Assembly: GCF_000374845.1 (NCBI RefSeq)
Contig: NZ_KB895419.1
Span: forward strand, 310,001-374,000
DNA from: Paenibacillus terrigena DSM 21567
GTDB lineage: Bacteria; Bacillota; Bacilli; Paenibacillales; Paenibacillaceae
Direction of reading: 5' to 3'
DNA length: 64,000 nt
This document shows, one piece after another, positions 1 to 9,400 of this stretch (its first letter is position 1; each line of letters begins with the position of its first letter). The position numbers and the translations under genes were made by a program. The notes beneath the pieces are model-generated. The model was given only the letters and a program-made list of their open reading frames with translations, had not been told where the DNA came from and did not search any database.

Positions 1-174
1 ATCTTAACGTTCTGTGAAGGGAGATTGACAGGTGAATTCACACAGCAGGAGGCGACACAAGAGAAGCTACTAAGTGCCGCTACACGGCGAGAGGAGGTGA
101 ATAGTCGTGTCGAATCGACAGATCTCCATGAATTCGGATTTACAGGTACAAGAAGAGACAGTAATCTGGAATAA
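1..174 (+). CDS. Sugar ABC transporter ATP-binding protein, C-terminal end only
   Basis: The window opens inside this gene and only about 57 codons are visible, ending at TAA 172-174. The fragment contains FCEGRLTGEF, followed by QQEATQEKLLSAATR. This is how RbsA/MglA-type duplicated ATPases end (EGR-TGEF, then a helix ending in AATG). In the cell it would power sugar import through the permease that follows. Its end overlaps the permease start by 68 nt, which is unusually long; the tail after AATR may be a non-conserved extension. The family call rests on this short tail plus the permease and binding-protein context. Confidence 0.7.
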   Translation: MLTFCEGRLTGEFTQQEATQEKLLSAATRREEVNSRVESTDLHEFGFTGTRRDSNLE

Positions 175-1129
175 ATCGATTCGATTTCTGAGACGGTTCC
201 AAAGTCTGTTCGGGCTTCTTATCATTATTCTCGCCGCGACAATCTTGTGTACACGAGATGGTGAGAACTTATTCTTATCCCCGGCTAATCTAGCAAATGT
301 CGTACGATCAGTGTCAGAGAATGGGATTATGGCTATCGGATTGACACTTGTCATTCTCATCGGCGGAATTGATCTTTCGGTAGGAGCCATTCTTGGGTTA
401 GCGGCGACGGGCGCAGCAGATTTGATGATGCACCGCTCTATGGGCATGTTCGAGACGATCCTGATTGTCCTAGCGATTGGAGCTGCGCTGGGGATGTTCA
501 ATGGGGTCGTCAGCACGAAACTGAGAATACAGCCTTTCATTGTGACGCTTGCAGCGATGAGCATTGCCAGAGGGGTTGCTAGATATTGGTCGAACGGGAC
601 AGGTATCCCGATCTCCTATGGTCAGGATGCGTTCCTAGCGCCGCCAGCATTTAGTATGTTAAGCTCCCGAATCTGGGGAATTCCCGTTCCTGCCATCTGT
701 TTTATCGGACTCGGTATCTTATTTACGATCATGCTGAAGTATACACGATTCGGAAGGCATGTATATGCCATCGGGGGCAATGAAACGGCTGCACATTTGT
801 CGGGTATTTCGGTGATTCGGATTAAAATCTTCATATTCGCCTTGTGCGGCGTTCTCGCTGCGATTGCGGGGTTGATTCATGCCTCCCAATTAAGCCAAGG
901 CAGCCCCAATGACGGGATCGGCTATGAATTGAACGCGATTGCAGCCGCAGCTATTGGCGGAACGAATCTCGCAGGTGGCAAAGGAACAATCATCGGTACC
1001 CTTATTGGTGCTTTGATCCTTGGCGTACTCGATAATATGCTAGGCTTGCTGAATGTGAATACGAACATTCAATCGATCGTTAAAGGGCTTATTATTATCG
1101 CTGCGGTATACTTACAGAAGCAAAAATAG
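107..1129 (+). CDS. Ribose-type sugar ABC transporter permease
   Basis: This is an integral membrane permease of the RbsC/XylH branch (BPD_transp_2 family), 340 residues, the usual length. Many hydrophobic segments are visible, with the family hallmarks ILIGGIDLSVGAI near residue 85, FNGVVSTKLRIQPFIVTLA near 145, and the AIAAAAIGGTNLAGGKG loop near 280 that contacts the ATPase. The GTG start at 107 has GAGGAGGTG 8 nt upstream; a later ATG at 128 has no ribosome site. It lies between the ATPase tail and the binding protein, giving the order ATPase, permease, binding protein. The substrate is a sugar by family, but its identity cannot be read from the sequence. Confidence 0.9.
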   Translation: MSNRQISMNSDLQVQEETVIWNKSIRFLRRFQSLFGLLIIILAATILCTRDGENLFLSPANLANVVRSVSENGIMAIGLTLVILIGGIDLSVGAILGLAATGAADLMMHRSMGMFETILIVLAIGAALGMFNGVVSTKLRIQPFIVTLAAMSIARGVARYWSNGTGIPISYGQDAFLAPPAFSMLSSRIWGIPVPAICFIGLGILFTIMLKYTRFGRHVYAIGGNETAAHLSGISVIRIKIFIFALCGVLAAIAGLIHASQLSQGSPNDGIGYELNAIAAAAIGGTNLAGGKGTIIGTLIGALILGVLDNMLGLLNVNTNIQSIVKGLIIIAAVYLQKQK

Positions 1130-1173
1130 TAGGATAGCATATCAAATTTGATCGGCGAAAGGTTGTGGTGAGC

Positions 1174-2196
1174 ATGAGGAAGAAGCGCATTATCTCGATC
1201 ATGGCATTGGTGTTAACGATGAGTATGGCTTTATTGGCGGGTTGTAGTGGCTCAGGGTCGACAACAACATCTGAAACTCCGAAGCAAGAGACGAATACGA
1301 AAGAAGCGACACCGACCAAGAAGACGAGCTTCCTGATCGGCATGTCCCAAGCCAATATCGGAGAGCCATGGCGGGTCGCGATGAATGACCAGATTGCAGC
1401 TGCAGCCAAGAATCATCCTGAATTCGAAGTTGTCTATGCAGACGCATCGCAGGATAATAGCAAGCAGATTGCGGACGTCGAGAATTTCATTCAGCAGAAA
1501 GTCGACATACTCATCATTTCCCCGAATGAAGCGAAACCGTTAACCGCCATTGTGAAAAAAGCCTATGATGCCGGTATCCCAGTCATTTGTCTGGACAGAA
1601 GGGTTGAAGGGGATGCCTACACCCAATTCATCGGCGCTGATAACGTTCTCATCGGTACCAAGATGGGCGAATGGGTCGCAAGTACCCTTGGTGAAAAAGG
1701 CGGAAATGTCGTAGAAGTCAAAGGACTCGAAGGAACTTCAGGTCAGAAGGAACGCCATGATGGATTCATGGAAGGCATTAAATCCAACCCCAATGTCAAA
1801 GTCATCGCATCGCAGAATGCGGACTGGTTAAGAGATAAAGCTATCACGGTCATGGAAGCGATGCTTCAAGCGAACAAACAAATCGATATCGTGTTTGGCC
1901 AGAATGATCCAATGGCCGAAGGCGCTTATATAGCTGCCAAAAATGCGGGTCGTGAGCAGGAGATGAAGTTCATTGGAGCGGATGGCCTGCCAACCCCGGA
2001 TGGCGGAATCAAGAGCATTATGGATGGTAGGCTTTCAGCGACATGGGTCTATCCGACAGGCGGATCAGAAGCGATTGAGAATGCCTACAAATTACTCGTG
2101 AAGGGCGAGAAGCTAGAGAAGGAAGTTACGCTGGGTACAATGGAGATTACAGCGAAGAATGCCGCTGATGCATACAAGCAATACGGCGGGAAATAA
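1174..2196 (+). CDS. Sugar-binding lipoprotein of the ABC transporter
   Basis: This is an extracellular solute-binding lipoprotein of the Peripla_BP_4 (RbsB/YtfQ-like) family that delivers sugar to the upstream permease. The N-terminus MRKKRIISIMALVLTMSMAL leads into the lipobox LLAGC, followed by a Ser/Thr-rich linker. The two-lobed fold begins at FLIGMSQANIGEPWRVAMN. The ATG at 1174 was chosen because GAAAGG lies 11 nt before it; GTG at 1165 is in frame but only 2 nt from that site. It is a paralogue of the lipoprotein at 5339-6286 (shared SQAN-EPWR, ISPNE and YPTGG motifs). A hairpin terminator follows directly. Confidence 0.9.
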   Translation: MRKKRIISIMALVLTMSMALLAGCSGSGSTTTSETPKQETNTKEATPTKKTSFLIGMSQANIGEPWRVAMNDQIAAAAKNHPEFEVVYADASQDNSKQIADVENFIQQKVDILIISPNEAKPLTAIVKKAYDAGIPVICLDRRVEGDAYTQFIGADNVLIGTKMGEWVASTLGEKGGNVVEVKGLEGTSGQKERHDGFMEGIKSNPNVKVIASQNADWLRDKAITVMEAMLQANKQIDIVFGQNDPMAEGAYIAAKNAGREQEMKFIGADGLPTPDGGIKSIMDGRLSATWVYPTGGSEAIENAYKLLVKGEKLEKEVTLGTMEITAKNAADAYKQYGGK

Positions 2197-2205
2197 CGCA
2201 GAATG

Positions 2206-2236
2206 AAAGGTCCAGAGTCTATCTCTTGGACCTTTT
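2206..2236 (+). terminator. Rho-independent terminator after the transporter
   Basis: AAAGGTCCAGAG and CTCTTGGACCTTTT can pair, with one bulged T, around a short loop. The hairpin lies 10 nt after the binding-protein stop and ends in a T-run. It separates the transporter genes from the sensor kinase downstream. Confidence 0.75.
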
Positions 2237-2297
2237 CTCAGGTTATGAGAGGTTTTGTCGAATCTATTGAAAAGTAAGAGGTTATGAGACAAAATGT

Positions 2298-4112
2298 GTG
2301 CAAGACTCCGGAAAGACGGTGCGCGTATTGCGATTGCTGTGGACGACTTTTCAAAGTAAAAGTATTCAATTCAAGCTCACTGTCTATTTCCTAATCCTCA
2401 TCTTGTTCCCTCTGTCTACATTAGGGTTTCTAGGCGACGTGATCTATTCACGGTCAATTGAGCGGGAGACGAATCAGCATACGATTCAGATTATTGAGCA
2501 GATCAACAAGAATGTAGAGTTCTATATCCATGATATGGAGAATATGATTGATATTCTATCTCAGGACCCGAATGTCCTGACATTTTTCCAGATCAAGAGT
2601 AATCTCGAAAACAATCGAGTCGATGTGGAGACGGAAGTGCGAAGGAATCTAGCGAATTTCAAGCATGTTCACCCGGAAGTTGCAGGCATTCTGATTGTCA
2701 ATCCGAATGACTTGTATATTAGTAATGAAGAGTATCGGATCTCTCGTGACCCACTGACGAATGAATTTTGGTACAAACAAGCGATCGAATCCAAAGACCA
2801 ATTGCAATTAATTAGTAGACCACTAGGTCGAAATCTAACAGCAGGCATTAACAATACCGCAGATGATGTCGTATCGATCATTAAGGACGTTAAACATCCT
2901 ACTCGGGAGGATGTGATCGGTGTCATCTCGATAGATTTGAAGCTCGATACCATTGAGAAGATGATTCAAGGCATTACACTTGGGAAATCAGGGTTCGTCT
3001 ATATTACGGATCGTACAGGAGAAATCGTCTATGCGCCTGTCAATCCCGTCGTGAACCGAGTGAATCCCAGTTGGCTGGAGAAGAAGGATTCCCATGCGAT
3101 GGTGAAGACCATCCTCAATCAGAAGCATCAGATCATCTATCACCAATCTCAGTACACGCTGTGGAAGACGGTCGGTGTCTTCTCGTTAAGCGAAACGTTA
3201 CAAGAAGTAACGACAATCCGATACTATTCACTCATCATCGGGATGGTGACGTTGCTGCTCGCATTTATCGTTGCCTTTATCTTCGTATCTTCGATTGTCA
3301 AACCGATGAAGAGTCTTAAGAATTTGATGAAGAAGGCGGAGAACGGTGACCTTAGCGTCCATTTCACCCATCCCTATAAGGATGAGATTGGGCAAGTCGG
3401 CAATAGCTTCAATAATATGATCGGAGAATTGCGGAAATTGATAGAACTGGTCTATCAGGAGCAGCAGAGCAAGCGGGAAGCGGAGATCCGCATTCTTCAA
3501 GCACAGATCAAACCGCATTTTCTATACAATACGCTTGATGGCATTGAATGGATGGCGGAAGAACAAGGTGCGAATGAGATTGCGGAGATGATCGGCGCCC
3601 TCAGTAACTTATTCAGGCTCGGATTAAGCGGTGGTCAAGAAATGCTATCGGTTCATGATGAGCTCGAACATGTCCGCAGTTATCTGATCATTCAGAAGAT
3701 GCGTTACGAGAACAAGCTGGATTACGAGATCATATGTGATCCGGGCTTAGAACACTATCAAGTTCTCAAACTCACGCTGCAACCGCTCGTAGAAAATGCC
3801 ATTTACCATGGGATCAAAGCTCGTCGAGGAAAAGGGATGATCCGGATACAGGCACACATTCGTGCGAACGAGTTGTGTCTTACCGTGTCCGACGACGGGG
3901 TTGGCATGACAGAAGAGAAATTGAAGGAAGTACGCGATACCTTGGATCGGAAAAGTATCGAATCCGTTGCGACATCCTTCGGAGGATTCGGTATTCACAA
4001 CGTTAACCAACGCATCAAGATGTCTTTTGGCGATCAATACGGTCTCGAATTTCATAGTCAAGTCCATGTTGGGGTGACTGTCCATGTCTGGCATCCCCTG
4101 ATACAAAGATAG
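2298..4112 (+). CDS. YesM-type membrane sensor histidine kinase
   Basis: This is a membrane sensor of the LytS/YesM class (604 residues) that would phosphorylate the AraC-type regulator encoded 14 nt downstream. Order: TM1 about residues 27-46, an extracytoplasmic dCache-like sensor to about 300, TM2 about 310-333, HAMP, then His_kinase with QIKPHFLYNTLDG (phospho-acceptor His about 407) and HATPase_c with LVENAIYHG and DDGVGM. The start is uncertain. GTG 2298 gives the listed length, but AGAGG is 16 nt away; in-frame GTG 2319 or TTG 2328 follow a GGAAAG. Its position between two sugar-binding lipoprotein genes suggests it senses a sugar, perhaps through the lipoprotein at 5339. Confidence 0.9.
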   Translation: MQDSGKTVRVLRLLWTTFQSKSIQFKLTVYFLILILFPLSTLGFLGDVIYSRSIERETNQHTIQIIEQINKNVEFYIHDMENMIDILSQDPNVLTFFQIKSNLENNRVDVETEVRRNLANFKHVHPEVAGILIVNPNDLYISNEEYRISRDPLTNEFWYKQAIESKDQLQLISRPLGRNLTAGINNTADDVVSIIKDVKHPTREDVIGVISIDLKLDTIEKMIQGITLGKSGFVYITDRTGEIVYAPVNPVVNRVNPSWLEKKDSHAMVKTILNQKHQIIYHQSQYTLWKTVGVFSLSETLQEVTTIRYYSLIIGMVTLLLAFIVAFIFVSSIVKPMKSLKNLMKKAENGDLSVHFTHPYKDEIGQVGNSFNNMIGELRKLIELVYQEQQSKREAEIRILQAQIKPHFLYNTLDGIEWMAEEQGANEIAEMIGALSNLFRLGLSGGQEMLSVHDELEHVRSYLIIQKMRYENKLDYEIICDPGLEHYQVLKLTLQPLVENAIYHGIKARRGKGMIRIQAHIRANELCLTVSDDGVGMTEEKLKEVRDTLDRKSIESVATSFGGFGIHNVNQRIKMSFGDQYGLEFHSQVHVGVTVHVWHPLIQR

Positions 4113-4126
4113 TTGGAGGGGACCTC

Positions 4127-5338
4127 ATGTATAAAGTGGTCATTGTGGATGATGAACCAAAGATAAGGCGCAGGCTGGTGCATGCATTGGATTGGACTGC
4201 GATGGATATGGAGGTTGTCGGAGAAGCGGAAGATGGGGAGATGGCACTAGACATAGCTACAAGGATGCTGCCTGACCTGATGCTCGTGGATATTTGTATT
4301 CCATTCCTTAGCGGGTTGGACCTCATTCATGCGCTGCGTGAGAAAATTCCAGATTGTCTCTTCATTGTGATTACGGGCTTCGATGATTTCACCTACGCAC
4401 AGCAGGCTCTCCGGCTTGCTGTGTTCGATTATTTGTTAAAGCCAGTGCGTAAGGAACATCTGTACGAGGTTGTTCAAAAAGCACAGGAGAAGATGACGCG
4501 TCGGAAGCAGATCCATCAATATCATTCTTGGACGGAACAGCAGCTGAAGAAGAGTGATTCAGCGTTAAAAGAACGTTTCTGGCATGCGTGGATGTCAGGG
4601 TTGCTCGAGGGTACGGAGGTTCGAGATCAGCTCGCTTATTTGGATGTACAGCTTCCTGAACATTTCGGCATGATGCTCGTTCGGGTGGGTGAGAAAGGAT
4701 CCTATAAACAGGGGGCGAAGGAATGGGATCACAATCTCTTGATGTTCGCCATCCAGAATGTGACCGAAGAATTCGTGCGGGCGTGTGCTCACTGCACCGT
4801 GTTCCGAGATGGTAAGAGCCACTTGGTCGTGCTAGTCTCCTTAAGTGGTCAGGAACTATCTTGGACAACCTTGGGGGATCAATTGACAGCATTCGTTGAA
4901 CAACTCTCCAGTAGAAGCATTGTTATTCAGCAAGGGATTTCCGATCGTGGAGTGGCGAGTATCCCGGGGATCTATGTACAACTGCATCAAGCGTTAGACA
5001 AGGAGGATCATCGATCACCCGTTGTAATGAATGCGAAGAAGTTCATTGATGCGAATTATCATCAGGACCATATCTCATTACAAGATGTTGCCGAACGATT
5101 CCAGATCAGTCCGGCGTACTTGAGTCGATTGTTAAGACAAGAGCTCGGAATGTCTTTTATTGATTATGTAACTGAGGTGCGAATTCAGCATGCTCTGCGA
5201 TTGATGCAGGACCCTCAAGTCAAAATCTATGAAATATCGGAGCGGATCGGTTACGCAAGTCAGCATTATTTTAGTGTCGCCTTCAAAAAAGTGCTCGGTG
5301 TATCCCCCACTGAATATCGGAAAGGGGTCGTGAAATAG
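4127..5338 (+). CDS. YesN-type response regulator with AraC DNA-binding domain
   Basis: A cytoplasmic transcription factor of 403 residues. The N-terminal receiver has the acidic pair D8-D9, phospho-acceptor D55 in LMLVDICIP, and the conserved Lys in YLLKPV. A variable linker follows, then a C-terminal AraC HTH pair (about 300-400) with DVAERFQISPAYLSRLLRQE and EISERIGYASQHYFSVAFKK. It is the partner of the upstream kinase and probably activates the neighbouring transporter or the glycosidase gene. The ATG start has GGAGGGG close upstream. Its stop codon abuts the GTG of the next gene, so the two are co-transcribed. Confidence 0.93.
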   Translation: MYKVVIVDDEPKIRRRLVHALDWTAMDMEVVGEAEDGEMALDIATRMLPDLMLVDICIPFLSGLDLIHALREKIPDCLFIVITGFDDFTYAQQALRLAVFDYLLKPVRKEHLYEVVQKAQEKMTRRKQIHQYHSWTEQQLKKSDSALKERFWHAWMSGLLEGTEVRDQLAYLDVQLPEHFGMMLVRVGEKGSYKQGAKEWDHNLLMFAIQNVTEEFVRACAHCTVFRDGKSHLVVLVSLSGQELSWTTLGDQLTAFVEQLSSRSIVIQQGISDRGVASIPGIYVQLHQALDKEDHRSPVVMNAKKFIDANYHQDHISLQDVAERFQISPAYLSRLLRQELGMSFIDYVTEVRIQHALRLMQDPQVKIYEISERIGYASQHYFSVAFKKVLGVSPTEYRKGVVK

Positions 5339-6286
5339 GTGGCTAGCCGGGGTGTCCTTGTTACCTGTTTGCTCACGTGTATTGCGACCATCGCCATTGG
5401 ATGTCAGACGTCGTCTCAATCGTCCGGGGAAGTTCGTTACTTGATCGGCATGTCTCAAGCCAATCTTGTAGAGCCTTGGCGTGTACAGATGAACCAGGAG
5501 ATTAAATCTGAATCACAGCAGTATACCGAGATGAAGGTGCTCTTCGAGGACGCTGCGCAGAGCAGTGAGAAGCAGGTGAAAGACGTAGAGAAGCTGCTCG
5601 CCCAAGGAATTGATCTATTGATGATTTCACCGAATGAAGTCGAGGCGTTGAAGCCGATTGTCAATCGAGCGGCGGAGAAGATTCCTGTCATTGTCTTGGA
5701 TCGAGATGATCCCGGATACAATTATTCACTGTATATTGGGCCCGATAATTATGCGATTGGCCAACAGGCCGGTCAGTTCGTCGTGAGTTTGCTAGGTAAG
5801 CAGGGGGGGAATGTGATTGAAATTCAAGGATTCTCCGATTCCCCTCCAGCTGTTGGCAGGAGCAAGGGATTCCAAGAAGTGCTCGCCGAACACGATAACA
5901 TTCATATCGTGGATACGATTATTGCTGACTGGATGCGAGATCGAGCGGAGGATAAGGTGAAAGAAGTGATAACGCGGTATCCCAAAGTCGATGTCATATT
6001 CGCTCATAATGATGCGATGGCTCAAGGGGCTTCCATCGCAGCAGCGAAGCTGCGTATTCAAGGGATCCAGTTCGTTGGCATTGACGGGCTTTCTGGTGCT
6101 AACGGCGGGATCCAGCTAGTACGCATGGGTGTACTTACGGGAACCTTCAATTACCCAACAGGGGGAAAAGTAGCTGTACAGTACGCTATGAAGTTGCTCG
6201 ATCATGAGAAGGGATTACCTAGACGGGTAACACTCAGCAGTGAGCGGATTACAAGGAGTAATTTTCAAGATGGATCCACGCCATAA
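5339..6286 (+). CDS. Second sugar-binding lipoprotein, linked to the two-component genes
   Basis: A solute-binding protein of the same family as 1174-2196, with the same opening (YLIGMSQANLVEPWRVQMN) and SPNEVEALKPIVNRAA, NDAMAQGA and YPTGGK. The N-terminus is short and hydrophobic and ends ATIAIGC, a loose lipobox, so it is probably surface-anchored. GTG 5339 begins directly after the regulator stop, with GGAAAGGGG 11 nt upstream. Because it is translated with the kinase/regulator pair and not with the permease, it may be the sensing partner of the YesM-like kinase (inference); it could equally be a spare transporter binding protein. Confidence 0.85.
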   Translation: MASRGVLVTCLLTCIATIAIGCQTSSQSSGEVRYLIGMSQANLVEPWRVQMNQEIKSESQQYTEMKVLFEDAAQSSEKQVKDVEKLLAQGIDLLMISPNEVEALKPIVNRAAEKIPVIVLDRDDPGYNYSLYIGPDNYAIGQQAGQFVVSLLGKQGGNVIEIQGFSDSPPAVGRSKGFQEVLAEHDNIHIVDTIIADWMRDRAEDKVKEVITRYPKVDVIFAHNDAMAQGASIAAAKLRIQGIQFVGIDGLSGANGGIQLVRMGVLTGTFNYPTGGKVAVQYAMKLLDHEKGLPRRVTLSSERITRSNFQDGSTP

Positions 6287-6401
6287 GGCAGGGGAGTTCG
6301 GAATATTGCAAAGGGAGTACGCTTTATTATAAATACATGTGATTCGGGCGCTTATACAATGAGAGAAGGAAGGATTACATATGGAAGGTGGAGGAGTTTG
6401 A

Positions 6402-9400
6402 TTGAAACGTAGGAATATGAAGTTTATGAGTCAATTTCTCATCTTTACGATTGTCGCCTCATTTCTTCAAGTCATGGTTCTGCCTCAAGAATCTGCTCAA
6501 GCCGCATCGCCAGCCCCTCTGATCAGCGACAACTTCGATACGGGTACCCTCACGAACTGGAACACGGTCAGTGGAACTTGGACGAATCCTGGAGCCGTAG
6601 CCCAAGGGGTATCGACTGGGGATGGGTTATTACTTCGTTCAAATGTGATTGGAAGCGATTTCACATATGAGGCGGATATCAAGCTTATGACGAGCAAGGC
6701 TGCGGGGCATTTGTACTTCCGGAGCAACAATACAGGGTCGAATGCTTATGCCGTTACGCTAGATTCCAGTTCGAATGTCATTAAGCTGTTCAAATTCCCT
6801 TATGTCGCACTCAAAAGTGTGAGTCAGACGTTGACGACGGGAACATCCTACCACCTGAAAGTGGCAGCAACGGGATCGAATATCAAAATCTACTTCAACA
6901 ATGCCGAGACACCTATCATTGATATGAATGATTCAGCCTATACATCAGGACAATTCGGTCTCGGATCTTATGCAGGTACGGTCCAGATGGATAATGTCGT
7001 TGCGACAGATACCTCGATACCCGCTCCGACATCGAGTGTCAAATTCAGTCTGAATGGCAATGCAGCACCAGCGAAGAGCGTCTCTACTGTGGTTACGGTT
7101 ACCGGAGCGGATACGTCTCCACTGCAATATCAATGGACGAAGAATAATGCTGCACCGGAGGGGGCGACTTGGACACCATTTGCCAGTGGAGAAATGATTC
7201 GGCAGCGTGATGTCGATGGGGATTGGTATCTGTACATTCGCTATACAGATACGAAAGGCGATGTACAGACGGTTGCCTCGAAACCGTTCCATCTCAATCA
7301 AGCCCTCGTCACGGCAGGGGCAGAAGAAGGTCAGAACGGTACGCATTGGGGATTTGAGAGTGGGACACTTGAAGGGTGGACCGTTCCAAGTAATGCTTCG
7401 AATATTCCGATTCTTGCTAGCAATGAATTTTTCCATAATACCCCTACAACTCCTTATAATAAAGCAGGTCAATTCTTCTTATCTACACTTGAAGGCAATA
7501 ATACCTATGGGGATTCCTATCACGCGGTGGTTGTATCCCCTGAAGTGACGTTATCCCGACCTACGGTGTCGATGCTCGTCGGCGGCGGCAATGGATCGAA
7601 CGTCTATGTTGCGGCTTGTACGGTAGATGCAACAAAGCCTTATAAATGCAATGAAGTTGGGAAGGTACAAGGTACGAATGCAGAGAACATGCAGCAGCGT
7701 TCCATGAACTTATCAGCCTATCTAGGCCAGAAAATTTTCTTCAAAATGGTTGATTCCTCGACGACAAGTTGGGGACATATTACGCTGGATGACGTCTTCG
7801 TGAATATTCCAGCAAGTCCAGCAGGATTGTCCGTGAGTCAGGGGACGACAGCGAATACGCTGACTTGGCAAGCCGTTACGGAAGCTGATGTGACTGGGTA
7901 TAACGTATATCGTTCCATCAATCCAGACAATAACTTTATCCAATTGAATGACACCCCCGTGTTAGATGCGAGTTATCAAGATACGACAGCACAGAACAAT
8001 CAAACCTATTATTACCGCGTGACGACGATCGGAACGGATGGTTCCGAATCAGCACCAAGCCGTGTGATGGCTTTCTATCGACCGGAGCAAGATTTATATG
8101 GACGTGGTTCCACGGTTACTTATTCGGGATCGCAGTTAACAGCCATTCAGTTCCCCGTAGGGCCAATTGGTGCTGGAGGTATCCGGTATTTCGGTACAGG
8201 CGAACGCAGTGAAGCGTGGATCTTCAATAGTGATGATACATTCCGGAATCTTAGTACAGGTCTTGTACCGAACAGCTTTTTCGCCGTCCGTGCGAAGTCT
8301 GAAGGCGATCAACCGATTGTCCGTGCACTGCAGACGAAAGCTGTAGGGGCATTCCAAGCGATGAAATCGTTGACTTTCCAAGGAGAGTTCCCACTAGGAC
8401 GGTTCGATTTCCAAGATGATCAACTGCCAATTCAAGTGCAATATGATGTATTTAACCCAATGATTCCTGACAATCTGAAGGATTCAGCGATTCCAACCGC
8501 GATCTATACGATGACATTTAAGAATCCGACGAATAAGCATGTCGACGTATCCTTACTAGCTTCACAACAAAATGCAGTCGGTTTTGACGGGAAGGGTACA
8601 ATTAACGGTGCTAAGAATCGGGACTTTAATGGTTATGGCAGCAACAAGAATGTTATTCAGACGGGCAGCGATGGTGCACATCTGCAAATGACAGGAACAA
8701 ATGGCAGCATGACATTATCAGTGAGTGGCACCTCGACGAGTGGAACCGCTGCTTGGGATACTTTAGACTCGTTGCAAGCAGCCTTCGCTAATGGCGATGT
8801 GAATGGAGCGGCGAATGCCTTGAGTCCACAAGCAGGAACGACAGTTGATGGTGCGCTGACTTCCAGCCTGAACCTCGCTCCAGGAGAGTCAAAGCAGGTT
8901 CGTGTGGTGCTGAGCTGGTATTTCCCTCAGAATCCCGCACGTAACTTCGGTGGGGAAGGGATGCAATATACGAATTGGTGGAGCAATGCGTCCGACGTGG
9001 ATCAATACGTCAGAACCCACCTTACGACACTAGAAGCCAAGACGAAGCTCTATCATGATACGCTGTATAGTTCCAATCTACCGCAATATGTATTGGATCG
9101 TCTTACTTCGGCAACGGCATTACTCCATACACCAACCGTATTCTGGGCAAAAAATGGGTTCTTCGGCGGTTGGGAAGGTTATGGGTGCTGTGACAATATG
9201 CCGAATCACGTATGGCACTATGCCCAAGCACATTCTCGGTTATGGCCAGAGCTTGGTCAGATGTTCGATCAACAATGGCTTGATGCCGTAAGACCGGATG
9301 GCTTACTCCCGTATCGATATAACACGCCTACGTTTTCATTTGATGGTCAGAATGGTGTCATTCTATCGGCTTACCGTGATTATCTGCAATCTTCGGACAC

